Notes: a model not told the origin generated them from the sequence alone. Shown: positions 25,536 to 35,135, counted from the first letter of the stretch. The stretch: 64,000 nt of DNA from Pararhizobium arenae (GCF_001931685.1 NZ_MOOY01000005.1:317106-381105), one strand, 5' to 3'. Program-made: numbers and translations.

Positions 25536-27116
25536 ATGGCAGTCAAAATTGCGGCCTTGCGGGAAATCGCGCCCGGCGAACGTCGTGTTGCGCTGACGCC
25601 GGAGAGCGCGGTTCAACTGAAGAAGCTTGGCTATGACAGCATCGTCGAGACGGGCGCGGGTGTCGCGGCCGGATTTTCGGACGATGCCTATCGTGCCGCA
25701 GGCGTGACGGTGGCCGAGAGTGCAGCTGCGCTTTCCGAGGCGGCGGATGTGATCGTGAAGGTACGGCCGCCGGAAGTGGACGAGGTCGAGCGGTTGCGCT
25801 CCGGACAGACGCTGATTTCGTTCTTCTATCCCGGTCAGAATGCAGCCCTTCTGGAGCAGGTCCGCGCCACCGGCGCCAACGTGATTGCCATGGACATGGT
25901 GCCGCGCATCTCGCGCGCCCAGAAGATGGATGCCCTGTCTTCGATGGCCAACATCGCCGGCTACCGCGCGGTCATCGAAGCCGGCAACAATTTCGGCCGC
26001 TTCTTCACCGGCCAGGTGACGGCCGCCGGTAAAGTACCGCCGGCTAAAGTGCTGGTTATCGGCGCCGGTGTCGCCGGCCTTGCCGCGATCGGCACGGCAA
26101 CCTCGCTCGGCGCGATTACCTATGCCTTCGACGTGCGGCCCGAAGTTGCCGAGCAGATCGAGAGCATGGGCGCGGAGTTCGTCTACCTCGATTTTGCCGA
26201 TCAGCAACAGGATGGCGCCGCCACGGGCGGTTATGCCGCGCCGTCCTCGCCGGAGTTCCGCGAGAAGCAGCTGGCCAAGTTTCGCGAACTGGCGCCGGAG
26301 ATCGACATCGTCATCACCACGGCGCTGATTCCGGGCCGCGATGCGCCAAAGCTGTGGCTTGCCGACATGGTTGCTGCAATGAAGCCGGGCTCGGTCGTGA
26401 TCGACCTTGCGGCCGAGCGCGGCGGCAATTGCGATCTGACCGTGCCGGACGAGAAGATCGTTTCGGACAATGGCGTCACCGTCATCGGCTACACCGATTT
26501 CCCGAGCCGCATGGCCGCGCAGGCCTCGACGCTCTATGCGACCAACATTCGCCACATGATCAGCGATCTCACGCCGGCCAAGGACGGCGTCCTCGTCCAC
26601 AACATGGAAGACGATGTCATCCGCGGCGCGACTGTCGCCTATCAGGGAGAGATCACCTACCCGCCGCCGCCGCCGAAGATCCAGGCGATCGCGGCGCAGA
26701 AGCCCAAGGAAAAGGTGAAGGAGCCGACGCCAGAGGAGAAGCGGGCGAGGGAGGTCGCCGCCTTCAAGGCGCAGACCCGCAGCCAGGGCCTGCTGCTTCT
26801 GATCGGCACGGCGCTGCTGCTGCTCGTCGGGGCCTTTGCGCCCGCAAGCTTCATGAACCACTTCATCGTGTTCGTGCTGTCCTGCTTCATCGGCTTCCAG
26901 GTCATCTGGAATGTCTCCCACTCGCTGCACACGCCGCTGATGGCCGTGACCAATGCCGTCTCCGGCATCGTCATCCTCGGCGCATTGTTGCAGATCGGCT
27001 CGAGCCATTGGCTGGTGACGACGCTTGCCGCACTGTCGGTTTTGATCGCCACGGTCAACATCGTCGGCGGTTTTCTCGTGACCCGCCGCATGCTCGCCAT
27101 GTTCCAGAAGTCGTGA
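25536..27116 (+). CDS. pntA: NAD(P) transhydrogenase subunit alpha (fused PntAA-PntAB)
   Basis: 526 aa, the one-chain form as in Escherichia coli (many Rhizobiales have it split in two). Residues about 1-380 are the NAD-binding dI domain: [20 protein letters not shown], the [18 protein letters not shown] motif and the Rossmann [18 protein letters not shown] Pro/Lys-rich linker ([20 protein letters not shown] region, about 375-405) leads into four transmembrane helices of the membrane domain (about 416-520). With PntB it couples hydride transfer from NADH to NADP+ to proton entry, supplying NADPH. pntB follows after 16 bases. Confidence 0.96.
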   Translation: MAVKIAALREIAPGERRVALTPESAVQLKKLGYDSIVETGAGVAAGFSDDAYRAAGVTVAESAAALSEAADVIVKVRPPEVDEVERLRSGQTLISFFYPGQNAALLEQVRATGANVIAMDMVPRISRAQKMDALSSMANIAGYRAVIEAGNNFGRFFTGQVTAAGKVPPAKVLVIGAGVAGLAAIGTATSLGAITYAFDVRPEVAEQIESMGAEFVYLDFADQQQDGAATGGYAAPSSPEFREKQLAKFRELAPEIDIVITTALIPGRDAPKLWLADMVAAMKPGSVVIDLAAERGGNCDLTVPDEKIVSDNGVTVIGYTDFPSRMAAQASTLYATNIRHMISDLTPAKDGVLVHNMEDDVIRGATVAYQGEITYPPPPPKIQAIAAQKPKEKVKEPTPEEKRAREVAAFKAQTRSQGLLLLIGTALLLLVGAFAPASFMNHFIVFVLSCFIGFQVIWNVSHSLHTPLMAVTNAVSGIVILGALLQIGSSHWLVTTLAALSVLIATVNIVGGFLVTRRMLAMFQKS

Positions 27117-27132
27117 TCGGGGGGATCACAGC

Positions 27133-28566
27133 ATGACCATCGGTATCGTTTCGGCCGCCTATGTTGCGGCAGCAGTCCTTTTCATCCTCTCGCTCGGCGG
27201 GCTTTCGGGCCAGGAAAGCGCCAAGCGCGCCGTCTGGTATGGCATTGTCGGCATGGCGCTGGCGGTCATCGCCACGGTCTTTTCCCCCGGTGTCGACAGT
27301 TGGGCCATCATTCTCCTGATGATCGTCGGCGGCTCGGCTGCCGGTTACATCGTCGCCTCGCGCGTGCAGATGACGGAGATGCCGCAGCTTGTCGCAGCGC
27401 TGCATTCCTTCGTCGGGCTTGCCGCCGTGTTCATCGGTTTCAACGCCCATATCGAGGCGGGTGAAGTCGCGGGCCTCGATGAGGCCGCACGCTCGGCGCT
27501 GACCGGCTTTGCCGCCATCCTCGCCCACAAGACGCCGGTCGAGCTTGCCATCATGAAGGTCGAGGTGTTCCTCGGCGTGTTCATCGGCGCCGTCACCTTT
27601 ACCGGCTCGGTCATCGCTTTCGGCAAACTGGCCGGCAAGGTCGATGGCAAGGCGAAGAAACTGCCGGGCGGCCATGTCCTCAACGCTTCCGCCGCCATAC
27701 TGTCGCTGATCCTGCTCATCCTGTATGTGAACGGCGCCGGCGTGTGGACCCTCGTCCTGATGACGCTTGCCGCCTTCTTCATCGGCTATCACCTAATCAT
27801 GGGCATCGGCGGTGCCGACATGCCGGTCGTCGTGTCGATGCTGAACTCCTATTCCGGCTGGGCGGCGGCTGCCATCGGATTTACGCTCGGCAATGACCTG
27901 TTGATCGTCACAGGCGCGCTGGTAGGCTCTTCCGGTGCGATCCTCTCCTACATCATGTGCAAGGCGATGAACCGCTCCTTCATCTCGGTCATTCTCGGCG
28001 GTTTCGGTGCGACGACCGGGCCGGCGATGGAGATATCGGGCGAGCAGATCGCCATCGATTCCGAAGGGGTTGCGGCCGCCCTCAACGATGCCGACAGCGT
28101 CATCATCGTGCCGGGCTACGGCATGGCGGTCGCGCAGGCGCAGGCTGCGGTCTCCGAACTCACCCGCAAGCTGAGGGCCGCCGGCAAGACGGTGCGTTTT
28201 GCCATTCATCCCGTCGCCGGCCGTCTGCCGGGCCACATGAACGTGCTGCTGGCCGAGGCCAAGGTGCCCTACGACATCGTGTTGGAGATGGACGAGATCA
28301 ATGACGATTTCCCCGAGACCGACGTCGTCATCGTCATCGGCTCCAACGACATCGTCAATCCGGCGGCCCAGGAGGACCCGAACTCGCCTATCGCCGGCAT
28401 GCCGGTGCTCGAGGTCTGGAAGGCCAAGCAGGTGTTTGTCTCCAAGCGCGGGCAGGGCACCGGCTATTCCGGCATCGAAAACCCGCTGTTCTACAAGGAC
28501 AACACCCGCATGTTCTACGGCGATGCCAAGGTCTCGGTCTCGGCATTGCTGCCGATGATTGCGTGA
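27133..28566 (+). CDS. pntB: NAD(P) transhydrogenase subunit beta
   Basis: 477 aa. The first about 270 residues hold eight to nine transmembrane helices forming the proton channel with PntA. The C-terminal dIII domain binds NADP(H), with [16 protein letters not shown] near 315-331 and [18 protein letters not shown] near 356. Length and motifs are normal. It forms an operon with pntA and ends convergently with the GntR-type gene (120 bases). Confidence 0.96.
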   Translation: MTIGIVSAAYVAAAVLFILSLGGLSGQESAKRAVWYGIVGMALAVIATVFSPGVDSWAIILLMIVGGSAAGYIVASRVQMTEMPQLVAALHSFVGLAAVFIGFNAHIEAGEVAGLDEAARSALTGFAAILAHKTPVELAIMKVEVFLGVFIGAVTFTGSVIAFGKLAGKVDGKAKKLPGGHVLNASAAILSLILLILYVNGAGVWTLVLMTLAAFFIGYHLIMGIGGADMPVVVSMLNSYSGWAAAAIGFTLGNDLLIVTGALVGSSGAILSYIMCKAMNRSFISVILGGFGATTGPAMEISGEQIAIDSEGVAAALNDADSVIIVPGYGMAVAQAQAAVSELTRKLRAAGKTVRFAIHPVAGRLPGHMNVLLAEAKVPYDIVLEMDEINDDFPETDVVIVIGSNDIVNPAAQEDPNSPIAGMPVLEVWKAKQVFVSKRGQGTGYSGIENPLFYKDNTRMFYGDAKVSVSALLPMIA

Positions 28567-28686
28567 CGGCAGATGCCGGCCCCGGATTTTCTTGTTTCCA
28601 GATCAGGGAATCCGGGACTGGCTCTCATTTTGGCTCGCCCGCTGGTCAGATGGGCCTGATACTTTTCTGCACGCGAGCGATACCGC

Positions 28687-29388
28687 TTACTCGAACAAAT
28701 CCGGATTGTTGGCCTCGATCTGCGGAAGGTCGGCCAGAATGCCGTTGAGATGGCGTCGCATGGCGGCTTCGGAGGCGTCGGCGTCCCGGCTGTCGATGGC
28801 CGTGATGATCGCCTCATGCTCGGTGATCAGACGGCTCATGGAATCCGGCTTGCGGAGCTGGAGGTTGCAGACCCTGTCCATGTGCGCCTTGATATCCGAG
28901 ATGGCGTTCCAGGCGAGGCTGCAGCCGGCGCCTTCGGCAATCGCGATATGAAACTGCTCGTCCTCGCGGCGAAAGGCATTGTGATCATGCGCCTCCATCG
29001 CCGCAGTCTGGCGTGCGAGGATGGTATCGATCCGGCGGCGCGTCCAGCCGTCGAAACCTTCGCTCGCGCGGCGGGCAACGGCGGTCTCGATCGCTTCGCG
29101 CACGAAGCGTGCTTCCATCATCTGCCGGGCTGAGATGCGCACGACGACCGTGCCGCGGTTCGGGCGGATGTCGACCAGCTTGGACTTTCCAAGCGCAATC
29201 AGCGCCTCCCGAACAGGCTGGCGCGAAACGCCCATGCGCGTTGCGATTTCCTGTTCCGAAAGCCGCGTGCCGGGTGCAAGCTCCAGCCGCACGATCTGTT
29301 CGCGCAGCTCCCGTTCGACCTGTGCGGCTGCCGTCTCGCCCGTTTCGATCTTCAGGGATGCCAGGTTCATATCTTTCGCCGCCGTCAT
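28687..29388 (-). CDS. GntR-family (FadR subgroup, FCD domain) transcriptional regulator
   Basis: 233 aa. N-terminal winged helix at about 20-90 with RLSEQEIATRMGVSRQPVRE, then an all-helical FCD ligand-binding domain (about 98-225) with the metal-ligand pattern EDEQFHIAIAEGA near 145-155 and MRRHLNGI near 214. It is divergent from the KduD/KdgF/SMP-30 cassette, so it probably represses that cassette in response to a sugar acid. A tandem repeat in the shared promoter region (29411-29428) is a candidate operator. Confidence 0.9.
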   Translation of the reverse strand: MTAAKDMNLASLKIETGETAAAQVERELREQIVRLELAPGTRLSEQEIATRMGVSRQPVREALIALGKSKLVDIRPNRGTVVVRISARQMMEARFVREAIETAVARRASEGFDGWTRRRIDTILARQTAAMEAHDHNAFRREDEQFHIAIAEGAGCSLAWNAISDIKAHMDRVCNLQLRKPDSMSRLITEHEAIITAIDSRDADASEAAMRRHLNGILADLPQIEANNPDLFE

Positions 29389-29410
29389 GCGTTGACATCG
29401 AGATTAGGCC

Positions 29411-29428
29411 ACCATACAGTACCATACA
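29411..29428. promoter_or_regulatory. Tandem ACCATACA repeat, candidate GntR operator
   Basis: ACCATACA GT ACCATACA, two direct copies with a 10-base period, starting 22 bases upstream of the GntR regulator start in the 281-base divergent interval. The period of about one helical turn suits a regulator binding side by side. Assignment is by position only. Confidence 0.4.
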
Positions 29429-29669
29429 ATTCAAGTCTATTAGAAATCCGGTACGCACAACGCCGGATCAGTTGAGAGGGGTCGGGCATCTTGTTCGGCT
29501 TTGGAGAGATAGTGCGGTCGAGTTTCACTGTGCCCGATTGCACAGATGCAGTCCGAGCCTTGGGCGGCTTTTCGCGACGCTGGCTGGAGAACTTTTTACC
29601 GGGTTGGCAGCATGGCCGGCGGCAATTTCCGGGTGTCTGCAGCTTTGATTACGTGAGGGAGCAGTTTCG

Positions 29670-30425
29670 ATGAGCCTTTTTGACCTGACCGGCCGCTTCG
29701 CGATCGTAACCGGTGCCAATACCGGCATCGGTCAGGCCATTGCGGTCGGCTTGGCGCAGGCCGGTGCCGACATCGTCGGCGTCGGTCGATCGGCGATGAC
29801 GCAAACGCAGGAAAGCGTCGTGGCGAAGGGTCGGCGATTTTTCCCCATCACCGCGGATCTGTCTCAGGCCAACAAAGCCGCGGACGTGATCGGCGAAGCA
29901 CTGGCCTTGGGCGCCAAGCCGGATATTCTCGTCAACAATGCCGGCATCATCCGCCGCGGCGACGCCCTGGACTTTACGGAGGAAGACTGGGATGCGGTGC
30001 TCGACACCAATCTTAAGTCGGCATTCTTTCTCAGTCAGGCGTTTGCAAAGGCGGCGGTTGCGGCGGGTAAACCAGCCAAGATCATCAATATTGCCTCGAT
30101 GCTCTCCTTTCAGGGCGGCATTCGCGTGGCGTCCTACACGGCCGCCAAAAGTGGCCTTGCTGGGCTCACAAAGCTGATGGCAAACGAGTGGGCTGCCAAG
30201 GGCATCAACGTCAATGCCATCGCTCCGGGTTATGTGGAAACGAACAACACCACCGCGCTTCGCGCCGATGCCGAACGCAACGCCGATATCCTGAAACGCA
30301 TCCCCGCCGGGCGCTGGGCGCGGGCGGACGATATGGCCGGCGCTGCCGTCTTTCTAGCGTCATCGGCATCCGATTATGTGCATGGCGCCATCCTGCCGGT
30401 CGACGGCGGCTGGCTTGCCCGTTGA
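29670..30425 (+). CDS. kduD: SDR dehydrogenase, KduD-like (2-dehydro-3-deoxy-D-gluconate 5-dehydrogenase)
   Basis: 251 aa classical short-chain dehydrogenase: TGANTGIG at 14-21, NNAG near 89-92, catalytic SYTAAKSG near 154-161, and the PGYVETNNTTALRADAER substrate loop typical of KduD, which interconverts 3-deoxy-D-glycero-2,5-hexodiulosonate and 2-keto-3-deoxygluconate in breakdown of unsaturated uronates. The neighbouring KdgF cupin supports that pathway. Gluconate 5-dehydrogenase is the main alternative. Confidence 0.82.
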   Translation: MSLFDLTGRFAIVTGANTGIGQAIAVGLAQAGADIVGVGRSAMTQTQESVVAKGRRFFPITADLSQANKAADVIGEALALGAKPDILVNNAGIIRRGDALDFTEEDWDAVLDTNLKSAFFLSQAFAKAAVAAGKPAKIINIASMLSFQGGIRVASYTAAKSGLAGLTKLMANEWAAKGINVNAIAPGYVETNNTTALRADAERNADILKRIPAGRWARADDMAGAAVFLASSASDYVHGAILPVDGGWLAR

Positions 30426-30436
30426 AAGGACTGACA

Positions 30437-30769
30437 TTGCAATACTATTCCCTGCCCGAAAACACGGTCTGGACCGAAGTCGCGCCCGGAAACCGTCGTG
30501 CCGTCCTCAGCGAACGACCGGAGATGATGCTGGTTGCCTTCAGCTTCGAGAAGGATGCCATCGGCGCGCTCCACTCCCATCCGCATACGCAGGTGAGCTA
30601 CGTGGCGGAGGGGACTTTCGACGTCACCGTTGACGGTGTCACCACCCGCCTTGGTCCCGGCAGCAGCTTCATCGTTGCCCCGAACCTGGTTCACGGTGTG
30701 GTGGCGCTGACAAAAGGCTTGCTGATCGACACCTTCACGCCGCGCCGGGACGATTTTCTGCAAAAATAG
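30437..30769 (+). CDS. kdgF: KdgF-like cupin (unsaturated uronate linearisation)
   Basis: 110 aa from a TTG start preceded by AAAGGA, 11 bases after the dehydrogenase gene. The single cupin barrel carries HSHPHTQVSYVAEGTF, with the metal-binding His-x-His-x3-Gln pattern and a later conserved His (APNLVHGV). The length and the HSHPHTQ motif match KdgF, which opens 4,5-unsaturated galacturonate or mannuronate to linear ketouronates. It acts immediately before KduI/KduD steps; no kduI is present here. Confidence 0.8.
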   Translation: MQYYSLPENTVWTEVAPGNRRAVLSERPEMMLVAFSFEKDAIGALHSHPHTQVSYVAEGTFDVTVDGVTTRLGPGSSFIVAPNLVHGVVALTKGLLIDTFTPRRDDFLQK

Positions 30770-30933
30770 CTTCCCTTTCTCGCCACTGCGAGGATGCCGC
30801 TGTCTTGTCGAGGACTGATGACAGTCGGGTTCCGGGCTCGGCGGCAGGTTCTGGTCAAGGGCGTGTTTCACCCTTGCCCGACGCGGGCTGATCGTTATCT
30901 TGCCGCAGACGCAATCGGTCGGGAGGAAGCGGC

Positions 30934-31833
30934 ATGTCGTTTTTCGTGGCGGAGGACAAGGAGTTCTCCACATACGTCCTGGGGAACGCCCCGCTGAAAA
31001 AGCTTGTCGATGGATTCGACTGGGTCGAAGGCCCTGTCTGGTTCGGCGATCACAACTGCCTGCTGTTTTCCGATATTCCAAACAATCGCATTCTGCGCTG
31101 GAGCCCGGAAACGGGGCTCAGCACCTTTCGCGAGCCATCGAATTTTTCCAACGGTCACACCCGCGATCGACAGGGTCGTCTCGTCAGTTGCGAGCATGGC
31201 AGTCGCCGTGTGACCCGCAGCGAACATGACGGCTCGATAACGGTCATAGCCGACAGCTACGAAGGCAAGCGGCTGAACTCACCCAACGACGTGATCGTCG
31301 CCTCGGATGACGCCATCTGGTTTACCGACCCGCATTACGGCATCGCATCCGATTACGAAGGCACGCGCTCCGGGCAGGAACTGCCCTGCAATGTCTACCG
31401 CGTCGATGCAAAGTCCGGCGAAATCCGCGCCGTGCTCACCGATTTCAATTGCCCGAACGGTCTCGTCTTCAGCCCGGATGAGAAGCGTCTCTATGTTGCC
31501 GATACCGGCCGTATGTTCTCACGCGATGCCCAGCATATCCGGGCGTTCGATGTCGGTACGAATTACAAGCTCACCGGCGGCGATGTCTTCCATGTGATCG
31601 AGCCCGGCTGCGCCGATGGTATGCGGGTGGATGAAGCCGGTAATCTCTGGTCTTCCGCTCGCGACGGCGTGCATTGCATCGCGCCCGATGGTCATCGGCG
31701 GGGCAAGATCCTCGTGCCGGAAACCGTCTCCAACGTCTGCTTCGGCGGCCGCCACGGCCATCGCCTGTTCATTACGGCGACCACATCGGTCTATGCGGTG
31801 TCGCTCGCCATTCGCGGCGCGGACCGCAGGTGA
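30934..31833 (+). CDS. SMP-30/gluconolactonase family lactonase
   Basis: 299 aa six-bladed beta-propeller enzyme that hydrolyses sugar-acid lactones. Family metal-ligand motifs are visible: WVEGPVW near 30, RLNSPNDV near 109-116, CPNGLVFSPDEK near 167 and CADGMRVDEAGNLW near 228. The ATG follows a good GGGAGG site. It is in the same orientation as the kduD/kdgF pair, 164 bases downstream, and likely acts in the same uronate or aldonate pathway. Confidence 0.88.
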   Translation: MSFFVAEDKEFSTYVLGNAPLKKLVDGFDWVEGPVWFGDHNCLLFSDIPNNRILRWSPETGLSTFREPSNFSNGHTRDRQGRLVSCEHGSRRVTRSEHDGSITVIADSYEGKRLNSPNDVIVASDDAIWFTDPHYGIASDYEGTRSGQELPCNVYRVDAKSGEIRAVLTDFNCPNGLVFSPDEKRLYVADTGRMFSRDAQHIRAFDVGTNYKLTGGDVFHVIEPGCADGMRVDEAGNLWSSARDGVHCIAPDGHRRGKILVPETVSNVCFGGRHGHRLFITATTSVYAVSLAIRGADRR

Positions 31834-31908
31834 TGCCAAGGAGAGGCTGATCCTTTTCTCCTTCTCATCGTTTCAATAGCTTAGAGCTGAAATCATGATT
31901 CAGGTCAT

Positions 31909-31976
31909 GCTTGATTGCAGTGTTGATATCATTCCTGCAATCAAGCTTGAAATCAATCAATCAAGGTTGCAACCTT
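31909..31976. promoter_or_regulatory. Dense palindromes upstream of the ParA gene (candidate operator or centromere)
   Basis: Two perfect inverted repeats lie within 70 bases: GCTTGATTGCAG (31909-31920) with CTGCAATCAAGC (31935-31946), and the 14-base palindrome AAGGTTGCAACCTT (31963-31976). Short AATC direct repeats fall between them. They end about 50 bases before the ParA start, as expected of an operator/centromere of a partition-type cassette. Confidence 0.45.
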
Positions 31977-32024
31977 CAGAGATTGCTTGCTAGAAATGCC
32001 GTTAGAATCAGTTGGAGTTCGGTC

Positions 32025-32708
32025 ATGCCGGTTATTTCTGCGGCCAATCCCAAAGGGGGAGCGGGTAAATCGACAAGCGTGCTGGCGCTCGCCACATGCC
32101 TGTCCCAACAGGGCGCATCCGTCGTCATCATCGACGCCGATCCCAACCGCCCCATCACCGACTGGCGATCAGGCAACAGCAAGCTGCCGATCCAGGTCCG
32201 CTCCGACGCGACGGAAGCCAACATCCGGGATGTGATCAACGAGACCGCCAGTCAGGCACAGTTCGTGTTTGTCGATCTTGAAGGCACCGCCAGCCGGCTG
32301 ACATCGCGTGCCATCATCCGCAGCGATCTGACGCTGATTCCCCTGGGCGGCAGCGCGCTCGATGCGCAGCAGGCCGCACGCGCCGTCAACCTCGTCAGGG
32401 AAAGCGAGGAGGATATCGGCCGGAAGCTGAATTTCATTCTCGCCTTCAACCGGACGAACCCGCCGCCATTCGTGCGGCGTATCGAACGCGAGATCGCCAC
32501 CCAGATGCACAAGAACGATCTGCCGATTCTGAAGTCCCATCTTCACCGCCGGGAAGCGTTCAATGCCATGTTCATGGAGCGGCTGAGCCTCCATGAGCTC
32601 AGCCCGTCCAGGGTCAACGGTGTTGCGGCGGCGATCGAGAATGCCATGCATTTTACCGGTGAGGTTCTCGAAGTGCTTCGCGGCGCCACACGCGAAAGGG
32701 CGGCATGA
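32025..32708 (+). CDS. ParA/MinD-type partition ATPase (VirC1-like)
   Basis: 227 aa from the ATG at 32025 (GGAG upstream; a longer open frame is not supported). Deviant Walker A KGGAGKST at 10-17 with both lysines, DAD of the Walker A' near 39, and VFVDLEGT near 83-90 as Walker B. There is no N-terminal DNA-binding extension, so it belongs to the short ParA group that also contains Agrobacterium VirC1. It overlaps the next small gene by 4 bases (ATGA). No replication gene (repC) is next to it, so it is an orphan partition-type system of unknown cargo. Confidence 0.85.
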   Translation: MPVISAANPKGGAGKSTSVLALATCLSQQGASVVIIDADPNRPITDWRSGNSKLPIQVRSDATEANIRDVINETASQAQFVFVDLEGTASRLTSRAIIRSDLTLIPLGGSALDAQQAARAVNLVRESEEDIGRKLNFILAFNRTNPPPFVRRIEREIATQMHKNDLPILKSHLHRREAFNAMFMERLSLHELSPSRVNGVAAAIENAMHFTGEVLEVLRGATRERAA

Positions 32709-33022
32709 TGTCGAGAGATTTCGGGTTCAGCGGAAAAGACGGCAAGCTCGACCTTTCGGGTTTTGCGCCGAGGCCAGCGGTGGAAAACACCACCCCACCC
32801 CGGGAGGAGAGTATCGCGGAGCAAAGCGCCGAGCGGGCCGGCTTCCACAGCCGGTCGCCCGTCGAGCGTGTGGCGCGGGTCCGCAAGCCCTCGCAGCCTT
32901 TCGATCAGGCATTCGTGCGCGCGCCGGTGGATGTGATCAACCGCTTCAAGCTTTTCTGCAACAACACCGGGCTTTCCTACGGCGAGGCTTTGGACGAACT
33001 GATGCGGCGCTCCGGAGTCTGA
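32705..33022 (+). CDS. Small ParA-partner protein, possible ribbon-helix-helix
   Basis: 105 aa, coupled to the ParA gene. The first about 65 residues look disordered (Pro/Ser/Arg rich). The last about 38 residues ([20 protein letters not shown], then [15 protein letters not shown]) have the strand-helix-helix pattern of a ribbon-helix-helix DNA-binding domain, comparable to VirC2 or CopG-type partners. It probably binds the palindromes upstream of the ParA gene (inference). Confidence 0.7.
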   Translation: MMSRDFGFSGKDGKLDLSGFAPRPAVENTTPPREESIAEQSAERAGFHSRSPVERVARVRKPSQPFDQAFVRAPVDVINRFKLFCNNTGLSYGEALDELMRRSGV

Positions 33023-33145
33023 CGGCGACCGCTTTTCCTTGTGCGCGTGCGAACATGGCTTGATGCCAAGCCCCGCTTCTGCTGTTAATCCCGCAGAGAC
33101 ATCAGATGGAGCAGCGGCAGCATTGAGCCCCAACGTCGAAATTTC

Positions 33146-33748
33146 ATGAGCCCCACGCGCCTTAACGTTCTGGTTATCGACGAAAATCGTATCCGTGCCT
33201 CGATCATCGAGGAGGGCCTGCGCGAGGGTGGCTATGATCAGGTTACCGTCATTGACGACATGCACGGCCTTGCGCGACGTATCGCCGAGATAAACCCGGA
33301 TGTGATCGTCATCGATCTGGAAAACCCCAATCGCGACATGCTGGAAAGTTTCTTCCAGATTTCCCGTGCGGTACGGCGGCCGATCGCGATGTTTGTCGAC
33401 AAGTCCGATGAAGCCTCGATCGAGGCCGCCGTCGATGCAGGGGTCTCCGCCTATATCGTCGACGGGCTGAAGCAGGAGCGGGTGCGGCCGATCCTCAAGA
33501 TGGCGATCAGCCGTTTCAATGCCTTCTCGCGCCTGTCGCGCGAGCTTGAGGAAACCCGCGGCGAACTGGAGAACCGCAAGATCATCGGTCGCGCCAAGGG
33601 CCTGCTGATGCGCTCGCGCGGGCTGTCGGAGGAAGCGGCCTATGCGCTCCTGCGCAAGACGGCCATGAACCAGAACCGCAAGATCGTCGAGATCGCCCAA
33701 AGTCTTGTCACCGCCGCAAGCCTTCTTGACCCGGGAGCCAGCGAATGA
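33146..33748 (+). CDS. nasT: Nitrate-responsive antiterminator NasT (ANTAR protein)
   Basis: 200 aa. N-terminal receiver-like domain (about 5-125, VLVIDENRIRASIIEEGL, VIVIDLENPNRD) and a C-terminal ANTAR RNA-binding domain (about 135-195, RAKGLLMRSRGLSEEAAYAL). In nitrate-free cells it is held by NasS; with nitrate it binds a two-hairpin leader RNA and blocks a terminator. That target is visible at 35136-35230. The stop overlaps the nasS start by 4 bases. The 123 bases upstream hold only a small GGCTTG/CAAGCC hairpin at 33057-33072. Confidence 0.93.
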   Translation: MSPTRLNVLVIDENRIRASIIEEGLREGGYDQVTVIDDMHGLARRIAEINPDVIVIDLENPNRDMLESFFQISRAVRRPIAMFVDKSDEASIEAAVDAGVSAYIVDGLKQERVRPILKMAISRFNAFSRLSRELEETRGELENRKIIGRAKGLLMRSRGLSEEAAYALLRKTAMNQNRKIVEIAQSLVTAASLLDPGASE

Positions 33749-34956
33749 CGACCAGACACGAGATTACCGCCGGTTTCGTTCCGCTGCTGGACAGCGCGCT
33801 CCTTGTTGCCGCGCGGGAAAAAGGGTTCGCCGAAAAAAACGACATAACGCTCTCGCTGGTGCGCGAGCGCTCCTGGGCTTCGATCCGTGACCGGCTGGCC
33901 GTCAGCCATGTCGACGTCGCCCATATCCTCGGGCCCATGCCGATTGCCTGCAATCTCGGCCTCAGCGCGCCCGCCCAGAAGATGATCGTGCCGATGGCGC
34001 TGGGGCTGGGCGGCAATGCCGTGACGGTTTCGGCTGCGCTCTGGTGGGCGATGGCGGGTCATGGCGCCACGCCCGATCTCGATGCTCGCCGCAATGGCGA
34101 GGCCCTGCAGCATGTCATTGCGGAACGGCGGGGCGTCCCGCTCCGCTTCGGGGTCGTGCATCCCTTTTCCGGCCATAACTATGAGCTGCGATACTGGCTG
34201 GCGGCCAGCGGCATCGATCCGGATCGCGATATCGAGATTCTCGTCCTGCCGCCGCCGGACATGGGCGATGCGCTTGCCCAGGGGCTCATCGATGGCTATT
34301 GCGCGGGCGAACCCTGGAACACGTTCGGCGTCGTGCATCGTGGCGCGCATCTCGCAACAACAAAGGCTGCGATCTGGAGATCAAGTCCGGAAAAAGTTCT
34401 GGGCGTCAATGCGGGCTGGGCGGCGGCCCACCCGGAGGCGCTTTCGGCGCTGATCGCCGCGCTCGATGAGGCGTCGCGCTGGTGCGGACGGCCGGAGAAC
34501 CACGCCGAACTGGCAGACATCCTGTCAAGCCCGGCCTATGTCGGGGGCGACGCGGCGCTGCTGCTGCCGGCGCTGACCGGCATGCTCTCTGTCGGCGGCG
34601 AGACCCGCTTTGTCCGTGATTTCTTTGTGCCGCATGCCAAGGCGGCGACGTTCCCCTGGAAGAGCCATGCTCTCTGGTTCTACACGCAAATGGTTCGCTG
34701 GGGGCAGACGAAGCATTCTGCCGCCCATCAGGAGATAGCCGCCGAGACATATCGGCCCGATCTTTACCGAACCGCTTTGAAATCCCGGGGCGTTGCCCTG
34801 CCGTCCGCCAGCGCCAAGGTGGAAGGGGCACTCACGGTCGAGACGCCGGTCGGCTCTTCCGGAAACTTAAGCCTTGGGCCAGATGGTTTCTTCGATGGCG
34901 GACTTTTTGATCCGGATGCGGTCGATGACTACATCGCGGCTCAGACGAAACGTTGA
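33745..34956 (+). CDS. nasS: Cytoplasmic nitrate sensor NasS (NrtA-like)
   Basis: 403 aa with the fold of NrtA/SsuA-type nitrate-binding proteins (ITAGFVPLLDSALLVAAREKG, HVDVAHILGPMPIACNLGL) but no signal peptide or lipobox, as expected for the soluble nitrate sensor that sequesters NasT. It is coupled to nasT by an ATGA overlap. An ABC-type nitrate-binding protein is excluded by the missing export signal and the absence of permease genes. Confidence 0.9.
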   Translation: MTTRHEITAGFVPLLDSALLVAAREKGFAEKNDITLSLVRERSWASIRDRLAVSHVDVAHILGPMPIACNLGLSAPAQKMIVPMALGLGGNAVTVSAALWWAMAGHGATPDLDARRNGEALQHVIAERRGVPLRFGVVHPFSGHNYELRYWLAASGIDPDRDIEILVLPPPDMGDALAQGLIDGYCAGEPWNTFGVVHRGAHLATTKAAIWRSSPEKVLGVNAGWAAAHPEALSALIAALDEASRWCGRPENHAELADILSSPAYVGGDAALLLPALTGMLSVGGETRFVRDFFVPHAKAATFPWKSHALWFYTQMVRWGQTKHSAAHQEIAAETYRPDLYRTALKSRGVALPSASAKVEGALTVETPVGSSGNLSLGPDGFFDGGLFDPDAVDDYIAAQTKR

Positions 34957-34995
34957 GTTTCACTTGAGCCTAATTTATGCGCAGTGCACAAAATT

Positions 34996-35010
34996 TGGCA
35001 CTTTGTTTGC
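34996..35010 (+). promoter_or_regulatory. Sigma54 promoter, upstream copy (nas structural operon)
   Basis: TGGCAC-TTTGT-TTGC matches the -24/-12 consensus TGGCAC-N5-TTGC exactly in spacing and core. It lies 40 bases after the nasS stop. A TGCAC half-site resembling an NtrC box lies immediately upstream (34985-34989). Confidence 0.6.
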
Positions 35011-35087
35011 GCGTTCGCGGCACAAGCCTCTTCGATCCATTCGAATGATATCACGCAAGTCTTTGAAAAATATAGAACGACAAAAAC

Positions 35088-35102
35088 TGGCACGCCTCTT
35101 GC
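35088..35102 (+). promoter_or_regulatory. Sigma54 promoter, downstream copy (nas structural operon)
   Basis: CTGGCACGCCTCTTGCAT contains TGGCAC-N5-TTGC and fits the full RpoN consensus (YTGGCACG-N4-TTGCW). Transcription would begin near 35113, about 20 bases before the ANTAR hairpins, giving a leader of about 165 bases before the transporter gene. Confidence 0.85.
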
Positions 35103-35135
35103 ATTTCTAATAGCAGGCCACGAGGCCACGATATC

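Noticed and set aside
25194-27008. 604-codon open frame on the minus strand across pntA
   Set aside because: It is antisense to a certain gene; high GC removes stops. The translation is Arg/His/Asp rich with no domain and it has no ribosome binding site.
31834-33022. ParA region considered as a repABC replication origin
   Set aside because: No RepB-sized ParB or RepC gene follows, and the palindromes do not match the known repABC parS pattern.
33745-34956. NrtA-like protein considered as an ABC nitrate-binding protein
   Set aside because: No signal peptide or lipobox and no permease or ATPase neighbours; the overlap with nasT marks it as the cytoplasmic sensor NasS.
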